Shown here piece after piece: positions 34,633 to 42,947 of a DNA stretch of 64,000 nucleotides (position 1 is its first letter; each line of letters begins with the position of its first letter). The position numbers were made by a program, and so were the translations under genes. Below the pieces are notes generated by a model. That model made no database searches, was not told where the DNA came from, and saw only the letters and a program-made list of their open reading frames with translations. The DNA is from JBBREP01 sp963716525 (GTDB lineage Bacteria; Actinomycetota; Acidimicrobiia; IMCC26256; PALSA-610), in NCBI GenBank assembly GCA_963716525.1, contig OY970315.1, forward strand, positions 3,534,001 through 3,598,000. The letters run 5' to 3'.

Positions 34633-35384
34633 CCGGCTCTCCGTCCCCACGCGTCGCGCTGGTCACCGGAGGGTCGAAAGGCATCGGCGCGGCGACGTGC
34701 CGCGCGCTCGCGGCCGCCGGGGCTGCGGTCGCGGTGGGCTACACCACCGACGAGGCCGGCGCGCGCACCACAGTCGACGCGATCTCCAGCGCGGGAGGCA
34801 CCGCGATCGCGGTACCGATCGACGCCGCCGACGTCGCGACCGTCGACGCGGCATGCAAGGCCGTCGAAGGCGCGCTCGGCCCGGTCACCATCGCGGTGAA
34901 CAACGGCGCCATCACGCGCGACGGGCTCGTGATGCGGATGGCCGACGACCAGTGGGACGCCGTGCTGCGCACGAACCTCACGGGTGCGTTCCACGTCATT
35001 CGCCGCTGCACGCCGGCCATGCTGAAGGCCCGGTTCGGCCGGATCGTGAACGTGTCGTCGGCGAGCGCCGTCATGGGCGCACCCGGGCAGGCGAACTACG
35101 CCGCGGCGAAGGCCGGCCTGCTCGGCCTCACGCGCAGCGTGGCCCGCGAGCTGGCGTCACGCGGGATCACCGCGAACGTCGTGGCGCCCGGACCCATCGG
35201 CACCGCCATGACGGACGCGATGCCGGCCGAATGGCGCGCCGCGCTCGAGGCGCAGGTGCCGCTCGGCCGCTTCGGCACGCCCGACGAGGTCGCGGCGGCG
35301 GTCGCGTTCTTGTGCTCCGACGTCGCCGCGTACATCACGGGTGCGGTGATCCCGGTCGACGGCGGCCTCGCCATGGGGCACTAG
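34629..35384 (+). CDS. fabG: 3-oxoacyl-ACP reductase
   Basis: FabG reduces 3-oxoacyl-ACP with NADPH. It is a 251-residue short-chain dehydrogenase with cofactor motif TGGSKGIGAAT (about 13-23), NNGAITRD, and the Ser-Tyr-Lys triad (VNVSSASAVMG, NYAAAKAG). The C-terminus, YITGAVIPVDGGLAMGH, is typical. It is coupled to fabH (GTGA overlap). About 135 bases separate it from acpP. Confidence 0.95.
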   Translation: MTGSPSPRVALVTGGSKGIGAATCRALAAAGAAVAVGYTTDEAGARTTVDAISSAGGTAIAVPIDAADVATVDAACKAVEGALGPVTIAVNNGAITRDGLVMRMADDQWDAVLRTNLTGAFHVIRRCTPAMLKARFGRIVNVSSASAVMGAPGQANYAAAKAGLLGLTRSVARELASRGITANVVAPGPIGTAMTDAMPAEWRAALEAQVPLGRFGTPDEVAAAVAFLCSDVAAYITGAVIPVDGGLAMGH

Positions 35385-35519
35385 GGCGATGGGGCATTCG
35401 GGCGATGGGCCACTCGGGCGAAGGGTTCCGGAGCAGTCAGCCCCTCCCGCCCGCACCGGTTTACATTCACACCACGCGCCGGCCCGGCCGGCACTGGATC
35501 GAAGCCAAGGGAGAACAAC

Positions 35520-35762
35520 ATGGAACGCACGATCGCTCTCGATGCGGTGCGCGAGGTGGCCGTCGAGGTGCTTTCGGTGGAGCCGGCTCAGATCACCGAG
35601 CAGGCACGGTTCAAAGAGGACCTCGAGGCCGACAGCCTCGACCTCGTCGAGCTGGTGATGGGGCTCGAGGAGAAGTTCGACATCCAGGTTCCCGAAGACG
35701 AGCTCGAGGGCGTCACCACCGTGGGGCACGCGGTCGACCTCGTGCTCAGCAAGGTCAGCTAG
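35520..35762 (+). CDS. acpP: Acyl carrier protein
   Basis: This is an 80-residue acidic carrier with the 4'-phosphopantetheine attachment motif EADSLDLVELVM (Ser about 40), plus FKEDL before it and FDIQVPEDEL after. The strong AAGGGAGAACAAC leader supports the ATG at 35520. It carries growing acyl chains between the enzymes encoded around it. Confidence 0.96.
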   Translation: MERTIALDAVREVAVEVLSVEPAQITEQARFKEDLEADSLDLVELVMGLEEKFDIQVPEDELEGVTTVGHAVDLVLSKVS

Positions 35763-35776
35763 TGGAAGGGCGGCGC

Positions 35777-37027
35777 GTGGACGCTTCCACAGATTCCCGC
35801 GGGCGGGTGAGGGTCGCGGTCACCGGGATGGGCGTGAAGGCGCCGGCCGGTCTCACGCTGGACGACTTCTGGACGCGGCTCACGAGCGGCGTCTCGTGCG
35901 GCGCGCCGATCCGCCGCTGGGACGCGAGCGCGCTTCCCGTGTCGATCGGGTGCGAGGTGCCCGAGTTCGACCTCGCGCCCTACCTGCCCCCAAAGGAGGC
36001 ACGCCGGCTCGACCGCGTGTCGCAGCTCGGCTTCGCCGCCGCGGCCGACGCGCTCGGCGACGCCGGGGAGCTCGGAGCCGACCCGGCCCGGTGCGCGGTG
36101 GTCGCCGGCGTCGGCATCGGCGGGCTCGCGACGCTCGAGGAGAACAACGAGACGCTCCTCACGAAGGGACCGGCACGGGTGTCGCCGTTCACCGTGCCGA
36201 TGATGATGGCGAACGCGACGCCCGCGCTCGTGTCGCTGCGCTTCGGCTGGAACGGACCGAACCTTGCGATCGCCACGGCCTGTGCCGCGAGCACGAACGC
36301 GATCGGCGAGGCGGCCGAGCTGATCCGGCACGGCGCCGCCGACGTGGCGATCGGCATGGGCGCCGAGGCGTGCATGACGCCGCTGTCGCTCTCCGCGTTC
36401 GCGCGCATGACGGCGCTCTCGACGCGCGTCGACGACCCCGAGCACGCGTCACGCCCGTTCGACGCCGACCGCGACGGCTTCGTGATGGGCGAGGGCGCGG
36501 GCGCACTCGTGCTCGAGCGGTGGGACCGCGCGATCGCGCGCGGCGCCCGTATCTACGCCGAGGTCGCGGGCTACGGCCGCAATGCAGACGCGTTCCACAT
36601 CACCGCGCCGTCACCGGGCGGCGAAGGTGCGGCCGCATGCATGCAGCTCGCGCTCGACGACGCCGGCCTCGAGCCCGGCTCGATCGGGCACATCAACGCG
36701 CACGGCACGTCGACACCCTTGAACGACGCCGCCGAGGCCACCGCGATCACGAAGGTCTTCGGCGGCCACTCCCCCGTGGTCACCTCCACGAAGGGGGTCA
36801 CCGGTCACATGATCGGCGCGGCCGGCGCCGCCGAAGCCGTCGCCGCGATCCTCGCGATCACACGCGGCCTCGTACCACCCACGGCGAACCTCGCGCGGCT
36901 CGACCCCGCGATCGCGCTCGATGTCGCGCACGGCGAGCCCCGTCACCTCGATCCCGCACCCGCCCTGTCGAACTCGTTCGGGTTCGGCGGCCACAACGCC
37001 TCCCTCGTCTTCCAGCCGGTCGCGTGA
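35777..37027 (+). CDS. fabF: 3-oxoacyl-ACP synthase II
   Basis: FabF elongates acyl-ACP with malonyl-ACP. The 416-residue product has the nucleophile in ATACAASTNAIGEA (Cys about 167) and the two catalytic histidines in NAHGTSTPLND and KGVTGHMIGAAG, with the C-terminal NSFGFGGHNASL. The GTG at 35777 follows GAAGG at seven bases; an earlier GTG at 35762 is possible. Its TGA overlaps the next start (GTGA). Confidence 0.95.
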   Translation: MDASTDSRGRVRVAVTGMGVKAPAGLTLDDFWTRLTSGVSCGAPIRRWDASALPVSIGCEVPEFDLAPYLPPKEARRLDRVSQLGFAAAADALGDAGELGADPARCAVVAGVGIGGLATLEENNETLLTKGPARVSPFTVPMMMANATPALVSLRFGWNGPNLAIATACAASTNAIGEAAELIRHGAADVAIGMGAEACMTPLSLSAFARMTALSTRVDDPEHASRPFDADRDGFVMGEGAGALVLERWDRAIARGARIYAEVAGYGRNADAFHITAPSPGGEGAAACMQLALDDAGLEPGSIGHINAHGTSTPLNDAAEATAITKVFGGHSPVVTSTKGVTGHMIGAAGAAEAVAAILAITRGLVPPTANLARLDPAIALDVAHGEPRHLDPAPALSNSFGFGGHNASLVFQPVA

Positions 37028-38348
37028 CGCCCACGCCGCTGGCGCGGCAGGCCAACGATGCCGTCTTCGCCGAGCTGCGGCACGTCGACGGCCGGGAGGT
37101 CAGCTGGTTTTGTATCGCCGGTGGGAAGCACCACGGCGCGATCAGCCCCGGAGGGGCCCAGACGGCGGTGCAGGCCGTGCAGTTGGGCATCGCGGCGGCG
37201 CACCGGTCGTCGGCGTGCTCGACACTGGCGGCGCCGACATCCACGAGGGTGTCGCGGCCCTGCACGCGTGGGGCACGCTCGCGCGCGCGCTCACGCAGGC
37301 GTCGGGCGTGGTGCCGACGATCCTCGCCGTCACCGGCGCGTGCGTGTCGGGCCCCGCGTTGCTGCTCGGTCTCGCCGACGCGGTCGTGATGACTGAGGCG
37401 AGCTTCGCTTACGTCACCGGTCCCGATGCCGTCGCCGAGGTGACCGGCGTGACGATCACACGCCGCGACCTGGGCGGTGCCGCCGTGCACGGCACCGTGT
37501 CGGGGCTCGCCACGCTCGTCGTGCCCGACGAGAGCGACGTCGACCCTGCGATCGCCGGCCTACTCGCGTGCCTGCCCTCCGACAACCTCGCCGATCCGCC
37601 GCGCGCCCACACCGACGACTCGCCCACGCGGCTTTGCGACATCGCGGCCGCGTGCGTGCCGGCCGCCCCGAACGCTCCGTATGACGTGCGCCACGTGATC
37701 GACGACGTGCTCGACCTCGATTCGTTCGTGGAGCTGCGCGCGCACCACGCGCCGAACATGGTGATCGGGTTCGGCCGGCTCGACGGCGACGCGCTCGGCA
37801 TCGTTGCCAACCAGCCGAATGCACGCGCCGGCACGATCGACATCGACGCGTCGCGCAAGGCGGCGCGGTTCGTGTCGTGGTGCGACGCGTTCAACGTGCC
37901 GCTGCTCACGCTCGTCGACACGCCGGGGTTCGAGCCCGGGCGCGACCTGGAATGGCGGGGGATGATCCGTCACGGCGCCCAGCTCGTGCACGCCTACGCC
38001 GCGGCAACGGTGCCGCGCGTGTGCGTGATCCTGCGTAAGGCGTACGGCGGCGCCTACATCGTGATGGACTCCCGACGCATCGGCAACGACCTCTGCCTCG
38101 CCTGGCCGGGCGCGGAGATCGCGGTGATGGGCACGGCGGGGGCGATCCAGATCCTCGGCACCAAGGGACCGTCGGCCGGGGAGTACGAGCGCGCGTTCCT
38201 CAATCCGTGGCGCGCCGCGGAGCGCGGCGTGGTCGACACCGTCATCGACCCGCGGGACACACGGCGAGTGCTCGTCGCCGCGTTCGCGATGCTGCGCACC
38301 AAACGCACCGTCGCGATCTCCCGCAAGCACACGAACGGCCCGCTCTGA
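37024..38348 (+). CDS. Acyl-CoA carboxylase beta (carboxyltransferase) subunit, with one apparent frameshift
   Basis: The two halves each carry a crotonase-like carboxyltransferase fold. The N half has CIAGGKHHGAISPGG and APVVGVLDTGGADIHEGV, with an oxyanion-type GACVSGPALLLGLAD. The C half has DVLDLDSFVEL, LTLVDTPGFEPG, RKAYGGAYIVM and WPGAEIAVMGTAGAIQILGTK. This is the AccD/PccB pattern. The joined protein is about 441 residues, shorter than usual PccB (over 500) because the N-terminal helical region is reduced. The frame shifts near 37190-37205 in a GCGGCGGCG run. Placed inside a FAS-II operon it probably helps supply malonyl-CoA, but no biotin carboxylase is present in the window. Confidence 0.85.
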
Positions 38349-38375
38349 TCGAGCGACGATCGCGAGGACACGAAC

Positions 38376-39137
38376 ATGTTGCTGCAGGGCAAGCGCATTC
38401 TCGTCACCGGCGTGCTCAACGACGCGTCGATCGCGTTTGCGGTGGCCCGGCGCGCGGAGACGGAGGGCGCGCAGGTCGTGCTCACGTCGTTCGGGCGCGC
38501 CATGAGCCTCACGCAACGGGCGGCTCGCCGGCTGCCCGACCCCGACACGCCGGTCGTGCAGCTCGACCTCACCGACGAGGCCGATCTCGCCGCGCTCGCC
38601 GATAGGGTCGGGGGCACGCTCGACGGTGCCGTGCACGCGGTCGCCTTCGCGCCGGAATCGTGCCTCGGCGGCGGGTTCCTCACCGCGCCGTGGGACGACG
38701 TCGCGGTGGCGCTGCGCGTGAGTGCCTACTCGTTGCAGTCGCTCGCCGTGGCGTGCCGGCCGCTGTTCGCCCGGAGTGCCTCACTCGTGGGGCTCGACTT
38801 CGACAACGGGCGCGTGGCCTGGCCGGTCTACGACTGGATGGGTGTGGCGAAGGCCGCGCTCGAATCGACCGCGCGCTACCTCGCCCGCGACCTCGGACCG
38901 TCGGGCGTGCGCGTCAACCTCGTGGCGGCCGGCCCGCTCCGCACGATCGCGGCGAAGTCGATCCCCGGCTTCGAGGAGTTCGAGACCGCCTGGGCCGCGC
39001 GCGCGCCGCTCGGCTGGGACGTGAAGGACACCGAACCGGTCGGCGGTGCCGTGTGCGCACTGCTGTCCGACCTGTTCCCCGCCACCACCGGCGAGGTGGT
39101 GCACGTCGACGGCGGCTACCATGCCATCGGCGCGTGA
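38376..39137 (+). CDS. fabI: Enoyl-ACP reductase, FabI/InhA type
   Basis: The 253-residue product belongs to the divergent short-chain dehydrogenases that complete each elongation cycle with NADH. It has GKRILVTGVLNDASIAFAVAR (residues 5-25), LDLTDEADL, VAFAPESCLGGGF and the catalytic YDWMGVAKAAL, with Tyr-x6-Lys as in InhA and FabI. The C-terminal GEVVHVDGGYHAIGA is typical. It is the last gene of the operon, 28 bases after the carboxyltransferase. It is the likely target class of isoniazid- or triclosan-like inhibitors. Confidence 0.94.
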   Translation: MLLQGKRILVTGVLNDASIAFAVARRAETEGAQVVLTSFGRAMSLTQRAARRLPDPDTPVVQLDLTDEADLAALADRVGGTLDGAVHAVAFAPESCLGGGFLTAPWDDVAVALRVSAYSLQSLAVACRPLFARSASLVGLDFDNGRVAWPVYDWMGVAKAALESTARYLARDLGPSGVRVNLVAAGPLRTIAAKSIPGFEEFETAWAARAPLGWDVKDTEPVGGAVCALLSDLFPATTGEVVHVDGGYHAIGA

Positions 39138-39141
39138 GCGT

Positions 39142-39606
39142 TCAGCCGGCGAGCACCGCGGTGACCTTCGGCACCGTGTCCTTCGGGCTCACCTTGTAGA
39201 ACGCGCCCGCGATCTTGCCCTTCTCGTCGATCACGAACACGCTGCGGATGATGCCCATGTACTTGCGGCCGTAGTTGACCTTCTCGCCCCACACACCGAA
39301 CGCCTCCGACATCGTGTGCTCCTCGTCGGCGAGGAGCGGGAAACCCAGCCCGTACTTCTCGTCGAACTTGAGCTGGCGCGCCGGCGAATCGGGTGACACA
39401 CCCACCGCGTCGGCCTTGAGCTTCTTCAGCTGCGGGAACGCGTCGCGCACCGCGCACGACTGCGTGGTGCATCCGGGCGTGTCGGCCTTGGGATAGAAGT
39501 ACACCACGAGCTTGCGTCCCTTGAACTGCGACAGCTTCACGGCGTTGCCGTGCTGGTCGCGCAAGGAGAAGTTGGGAGCCTTGTCCCCTACGGCAAGTTT
39601 CGGCAC
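39142..39606 (-). CDS. bcp: Peroxiredoxin, Bcp/PrxQ type
   Basis: The product is a thiol peroxidase of about 154 residues. PxxxTxxC is read as PKADTPGCTTQSCAVRD, with peroxidatic Cys about 46 and a second Cys five residues on, as in atypical 2-Cys Bcp. It also has VGDKAPNFSLRDQHG, VGVSPDSPARQLKFDEKYGL and FVIDEKGKI. The GTG at 39606 matches the family start (VPKLAVGDKAPNF); the frame is open to 39636. It is convergent with fabI, with four bases between the stops. Confidence 0.92.
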   Translation of the reverse strand: MPKLAVGDKAPNFSLRDQHGNAVKLSQFKGRKLVVYFYPKADTPGCTTQSCAVRDAFPQLKKLKADAVGVSPDSPARQLKFDEKYGLGFPLLADEEHTMSEAFGVWGEKVNYGRKYMGIIRSVFVIDEKGKIAGAFYKVSPKDTVPKVTAVLAG

Positions 39607-39677
39607 GGCGGCACTGTAGAGGCTCGCGCGGCGCACTCGCCCCTGGTCGTTACCACACCTCGTTACTATGCGCGCCG

Positions 39678-41273
39678 ATGCCGCGCCCGCTGCTCGTCGA
39701 GCACGCCGTCGAGCTGCCGGTCGCAGCCCACGAGGTGCGCGCGGCGCTGCTCGAGCTGGGCGCCACCGACCTCGGTGACGGCGGCTTCCGGCTCGCGATC
39801 GAGCACGATCCCGCGGCGGACGGGTGGCTCGTGGCGCGGCCCCGGCCGAACGACGACGGCACGACGCGCGTCGAGCTCGCGGCGGGCAACGGGATCCGGC
39901 TGCCCTTCTTCCACGCCATCGTCACGACGGTGGTGGGTATCCAGTACGAGCAGGCGATCGACCGGCTCGCGGCCCAGCTCGAGCACCGGCTCGCGGAGGG
40001 CCCCGCCGACCGCATCAAGCCGATCCGCCGCAATCCCCTGCTGCCGCCGGTTCCGTACACGAGGACGCAGGCGATCGGGCTCTCGACCGCCGCGTTCGCG
40101 GTCGCGGTGGCCACGTTCGGCCAGGCCATCGTGGCGCAGTACTCGAAGCAGGTGCAGGGGACGTTCTTCGGGCTGCACCACACCGATACCAAGCTCGCCG
40201 TCGTGCTCACCGTCATCCGCCTCGGTGCGTTCGTCGCGCTCTTCGGTGGCGTGCTCAGCGACCGCATCGGCCGGCGGCGCCTCATCCTGCTCTCGTTGCT
40301 CGGCCTCTCGGTAGCGAACCTCCTCAGCGCGGTCGCGTTCGAACCCGTGTCGTTCACCGTCTTCCAGACGTTCTCGCGCGGCTGTGCGCTCACGACGGTG
40401 TTCGCGGGCAGCGTCATCGCGCTCGAGGAGGCCCCGGAGCGTGCACGCGGCTTCGCCACGTCGATGCTCGCGCTCGGCGGCGGCTTCGGTTTCACGCTCG
40501 CCGTGATGCTGCTCCCGATTGCCGGCAAGCAGGGCCGCTGGCGGTACGTCTTCCTGCTCAGCGCGCTGTCGGGCATCCTCGTCCTGCGGATCAGGAAGTT
40601 CCTGAAGGAGTCGCCGCGGTTCCAGAACGTGGAGCACTCCTCGGTGCGCCGCGGCCGCATCGGCGAGGTGGTGGGCCGGCACTACCGCCGCCGGTTCGCG
40701 CTCCTGGCCATCATCGGCTTCCTCACGAACATCCTCACCGCGCCGTCGTCCACCTACACGAACAACTACCTGTCCACGAACCACCACTACTCGAACCTCG
40801 CGATCCTCGAATGGCGCACGGCCACCACGTCGTGGACGGGCCTGATCGGCCTCGCGCTCGCGGGCACGCTCGTGGAACGCTGGGGCCGCAAACCGACGGC
40901 GTTCGTGGCGCTCGCGCTCGGCGCGCTCGTGCGCCTCACCTTCTATCTCGGTGGCGGCCCGGTCTTGTGGATCTCGTCGGGCATCGGCGACATGGCGTTC
41001 GCGTGCGGCTTCCTCGCGATCGGCACGCAGGGCGTCGAGCTTTTCCCCACCGAAGCTCGGGGCACGTCGATCGGACTGGTGAACATCATCGGCGTGCTCG
41101 GATCGATGGTGGGCACGTTCGCGGCCGGATATCTCAGCGACAACTACGGCGGCTACGGGCACGCGCTCGCGATCTGCACCGTCCCCACACTGATCGCCGC
41201 GCTCTGCGTAGTGCCGTTCCTCCCCGAGACGATGGGGCGCGAGCTCGACGAGATCTCGCCGTCAGAAGTGTGA
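39678..41273 (+). CDS. MFS transporter with an extra N-terminal cytoplasmic domain
   Basis: The product is 531 residues. Residues 1-115 form a soluble alpha/beta domain (HAVELPVAAHEVRAALLELGATDL, IRLPFFHAIVTTVVGIQYEQAIDRLAAQLEHRLAEG) that loosely recalls the START/SRPBCC fold. Twelve membrane helices follow, with the major facilitator motif GGVLSDRIGRRRLILLS between helices 2 and 3 and GTLVERWGRKPTAFV in the second half. ELFPTEARGTSIGLVN is typical of sugar or metabolite transporters. The fused domain may sense substrate, which is speculation. The substrate is unknown. Confidence 0.85.
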   Translation: MPRPLLVEHAVELPVAAHEVRAALLELGATDLGDGGFRLAIEHDPAADGWLVARPRPNDDGTTRVELAAGNGIRLPFFHAIVTTVVGIQYEQAIDRLAAQLEHRLAEGPADRIKPIRRNPLLPPVPYTRTQAIGLSTAAFAVAVATFGQAIVAQYSKQVQGTFFGLHHTDTKLAVVLTVIRLGAFVALFGGVLSDRIGRRRLILLSLLGLSVANLLSAVAFEPVSFTVFQTFSRGCALTTVFAGSVIALEEAPERARGFATSMLALGGGFGFTLAVMLLPIAGKQGRWRYVFLLSALSGILVLRIRKFLKESPRFQNVEHSSVRRGRIGEVVGRHYRRRFALLAIIGFLTNILTAPSSTYTNNYLSTNHHYSNLAILEWRTATTSWTGLIGLALAGTLVERWGRKPTAFVALALGALVRLTFYLGGGPVLWISSGIGDMAFACGFLAIGTQGVELFPTEARGTSIGLVNIIGVLGSMVGTFAAGYLSDNYGGYGHALAICTVPTLIAALCVVPFLPETMGRELDEISPSEV

Positions 41274-41291
41274 ATGCATCATGATCGGCCC

Positions 41292-42143
41292 ATGACACAC
41301 ACGCTCACCACCGTGCTCGACGGTCTCGCGTTCGGCGAGGGCCCGCGCTGGCACGACGGCCGGCTCTGGTTCTCCGATATGCACGCGCGGCATGTGATGG
41401 CCACCACCGAGGACGGCGACGCCGAGGTGATCTGCGCGGTACCGCAGAAACCGAGCGGGCTCGGGTGGGATGCCGGCGGCCGGCTGCTCGTCGTGTCGAT
41501 GGTCGATCGCAGGCTGCTGGGCCTCACCCCGGACGGCACGCCGGAAGAGGTGGCGAACCTGTTCGACCTCGCGCCATGGCACTGCAACGACATGGTCGTA
41601 AGCGCCACCGGGCACGCGTACATCGGCAACTTCGGCTTCGACTACACCCAGCGCGCCGAGCCGTGCAACACGAACCTCGTGCACGTCGCGCCCGACGGCA
41701 CCGTGTCCGAGGCCGCCGTCGACCTCGGCTTCCCGAACGGCATGGTGATCACCCCCGATGGCCGGACACTGGTCGTGGGCGAGTCGTTCGCGTCCCGCCT
41801 CACCGCGTTCGACATCGCGGCCGACGGATCGCTGTCGAACCGTCGCGTCTGGGCGCAGCTCGACGGCGCGACGCCCGACGGAATCTGCCTGGATGCCGAG
41901 GGCGCGATCTGGCTCGCCTGTCCGATGTCGCACCGCGTCGTGCGGGTGGCCGAGGGCGGCACAGTGCTCGACGAGGTGTCTGTGGGTACTCGCAACGCCT
42001 ACGCGTGCATGCTCGGTGGCGCGGACCGTCGCACCTTGTTCGTGTGCACCGCTGAGAGTTCGAACCCCCACAAGACGCTTGCGAGGATGAGCGGCCGTAT
42101 CGAGAACACCAGGGTCGATGTCCCCGGAGCCGGCCTGCCCTGA
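41292..42143 (+). CDS. SMP-30/gluconolactonase/LRE family protein
   Basis: This is a six-bladed beta-propeller hydrolase of about 283 residues. Metal-binding positions are visible: the Glu in FGEGPRWHDGRLWFSD, the Asn/Asp in CNDMVVSATGHAYIGNFGFD and FPNGMVITPDG, and DGICLDAEGAIWLA. Family members open lactones of sugars or aromatic acids using a divalent metal. The ATG at 41292 starts the domain; one at 41274 is also in frame. It follows the transporter by 18 bases, so transport and hydrolysis of one metabolite is possible. Confidence 0.88.
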   Translation: MTHTLTTVLDGLAFGEGPRWHDGRLWFSDMHARHVMATTEDGDAEVICAVPQKPSGLGWDAGGRLLVVSMVDRRLLGLTPDGTPEEVANLFDLAPWHCNDMVVSATGHAYIGNFGFDYTQRAEPCNTNLVHVAPDGTVSEAAVDLGFPNGMVITPDGRTLVVGESFASRLTAFDIAADGSLSNRRVWAQLDGATPDGICLDAEGAIWLACPMSHRVVRVAEGGTVLDEVSVGTRNAYACMLGGADRRTLFVCTAESSNPHKTLARMSGRIENTRVDVPGAGLP

Positions 42144-42155
42144 CCCACGCCGCGA

Positions 42156-42947
42156 TCAGGGCGCGTCGGCGAGGCCCTCCCAGCCTTCGGGCGGTGGCGC
42201 GAGGCGCCAGTACTGCTCGGGGGCGGGCGCGGCGAGCTTCGCCGAGATCCGCCAGTCGTCCTCGAGCGCGAGGAGCTGCGACGGGTAGCAGTCGACGGCC
42301 CGCATCTTGCGCTCGGTCGCCGGATCCACGCACGGGCACGCGGGCGTCGGCCAGATCCGCGCCTTGAAGAGCTGCGTGACGCGCCAGGCGAGCAGTCCCG
42401 GGATGTGCTTGTAGCCGCTGTCCTCGTAGCAGAACCACGCCCATGCGCCGGCAAGCTCGGCGTACACGAGCATCGCGGCGCGGTGCACCACGTCGTGATC
42501 GGGGTTCGCCAGCCCGAACGGCACGAACACCGCCGTCGGTGCGAGCTCCACGAGCACGTCGCGCAGGCCCGGCGCGATTGCTGCGGGGCGCACCGGCCTG
42601 TCGCCGGGGTTGTACGTGTACTCCACGAAGTCGAGATGCCGTGGCGATGCACCCAGCACCGCGAGCGCGCGCTCGTCCTCCGCCCGCCGTGCAGCCATCA
42701 CGTCGTCGCCGGGCGCGAACCCGCTCTGGCGATCCCACTCGCGCTGCAGCGTCGGGTACGCGGGTGGGTTGCCCGCGAACACCGTCACCACGGTGGCACC
42801 GGGCCACCGGGCCAGCAACTGGCCGCAACCGAGCACCGCGTCGTCGAGGTGCGGCGACACCACGACCACCTTGGCCAGCTCCTCGTCCGGCACGAGCCCC
42901 CACTCGCGGAACGGCTTCTGCTCGTGCAGGTCGCTGAAGTCACTCAT
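42156..42947 (-). CDS. PIG-L (LmbE-like) deacetylase
   Basis: The 263-residue product has the zinc-binding motif VVVSPHLDDAVLGCG (His and Asp-Asp at about 33-36) and a second motif NPDHDVVHRAAM. PIG-L enzymes remove acetyl groups from GlcNAc-type sugars; actinobacterial members include MshB and Mca of mycothiol metabolism. This one is not clearly either. Its ATG overlaps the stop of the sugar kinase gene upstream (ATGA), so sugar modification is a reasonable inference. Its stop lies 12 bases from the convergent SMP-30 gene. Confidence 0.87.
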   Translation of the reverse strand: MSDFSDLHEQKPFREWGLVPDEELAKVVVVSPHLDDAVLGCGQLLARWPGATVVTVFAGNPPAYPTLQREWDRQSGFAPGDDVMAARRAEDERALAVLGASPRHLDFVEYTYNPGDRPVRPAAIAPGLRDVLVELAPTAVFVPFGLANPDHDVVHRAAMLVYAELAGAWAWFCYEDSGYKHIPGLLAWRVTQLFKARIWPTPACPCVDPATERKMRAVDCYPSQLLALEDDWRISAKLAAPAPEQYWRLAPPPEGWEGLADAP

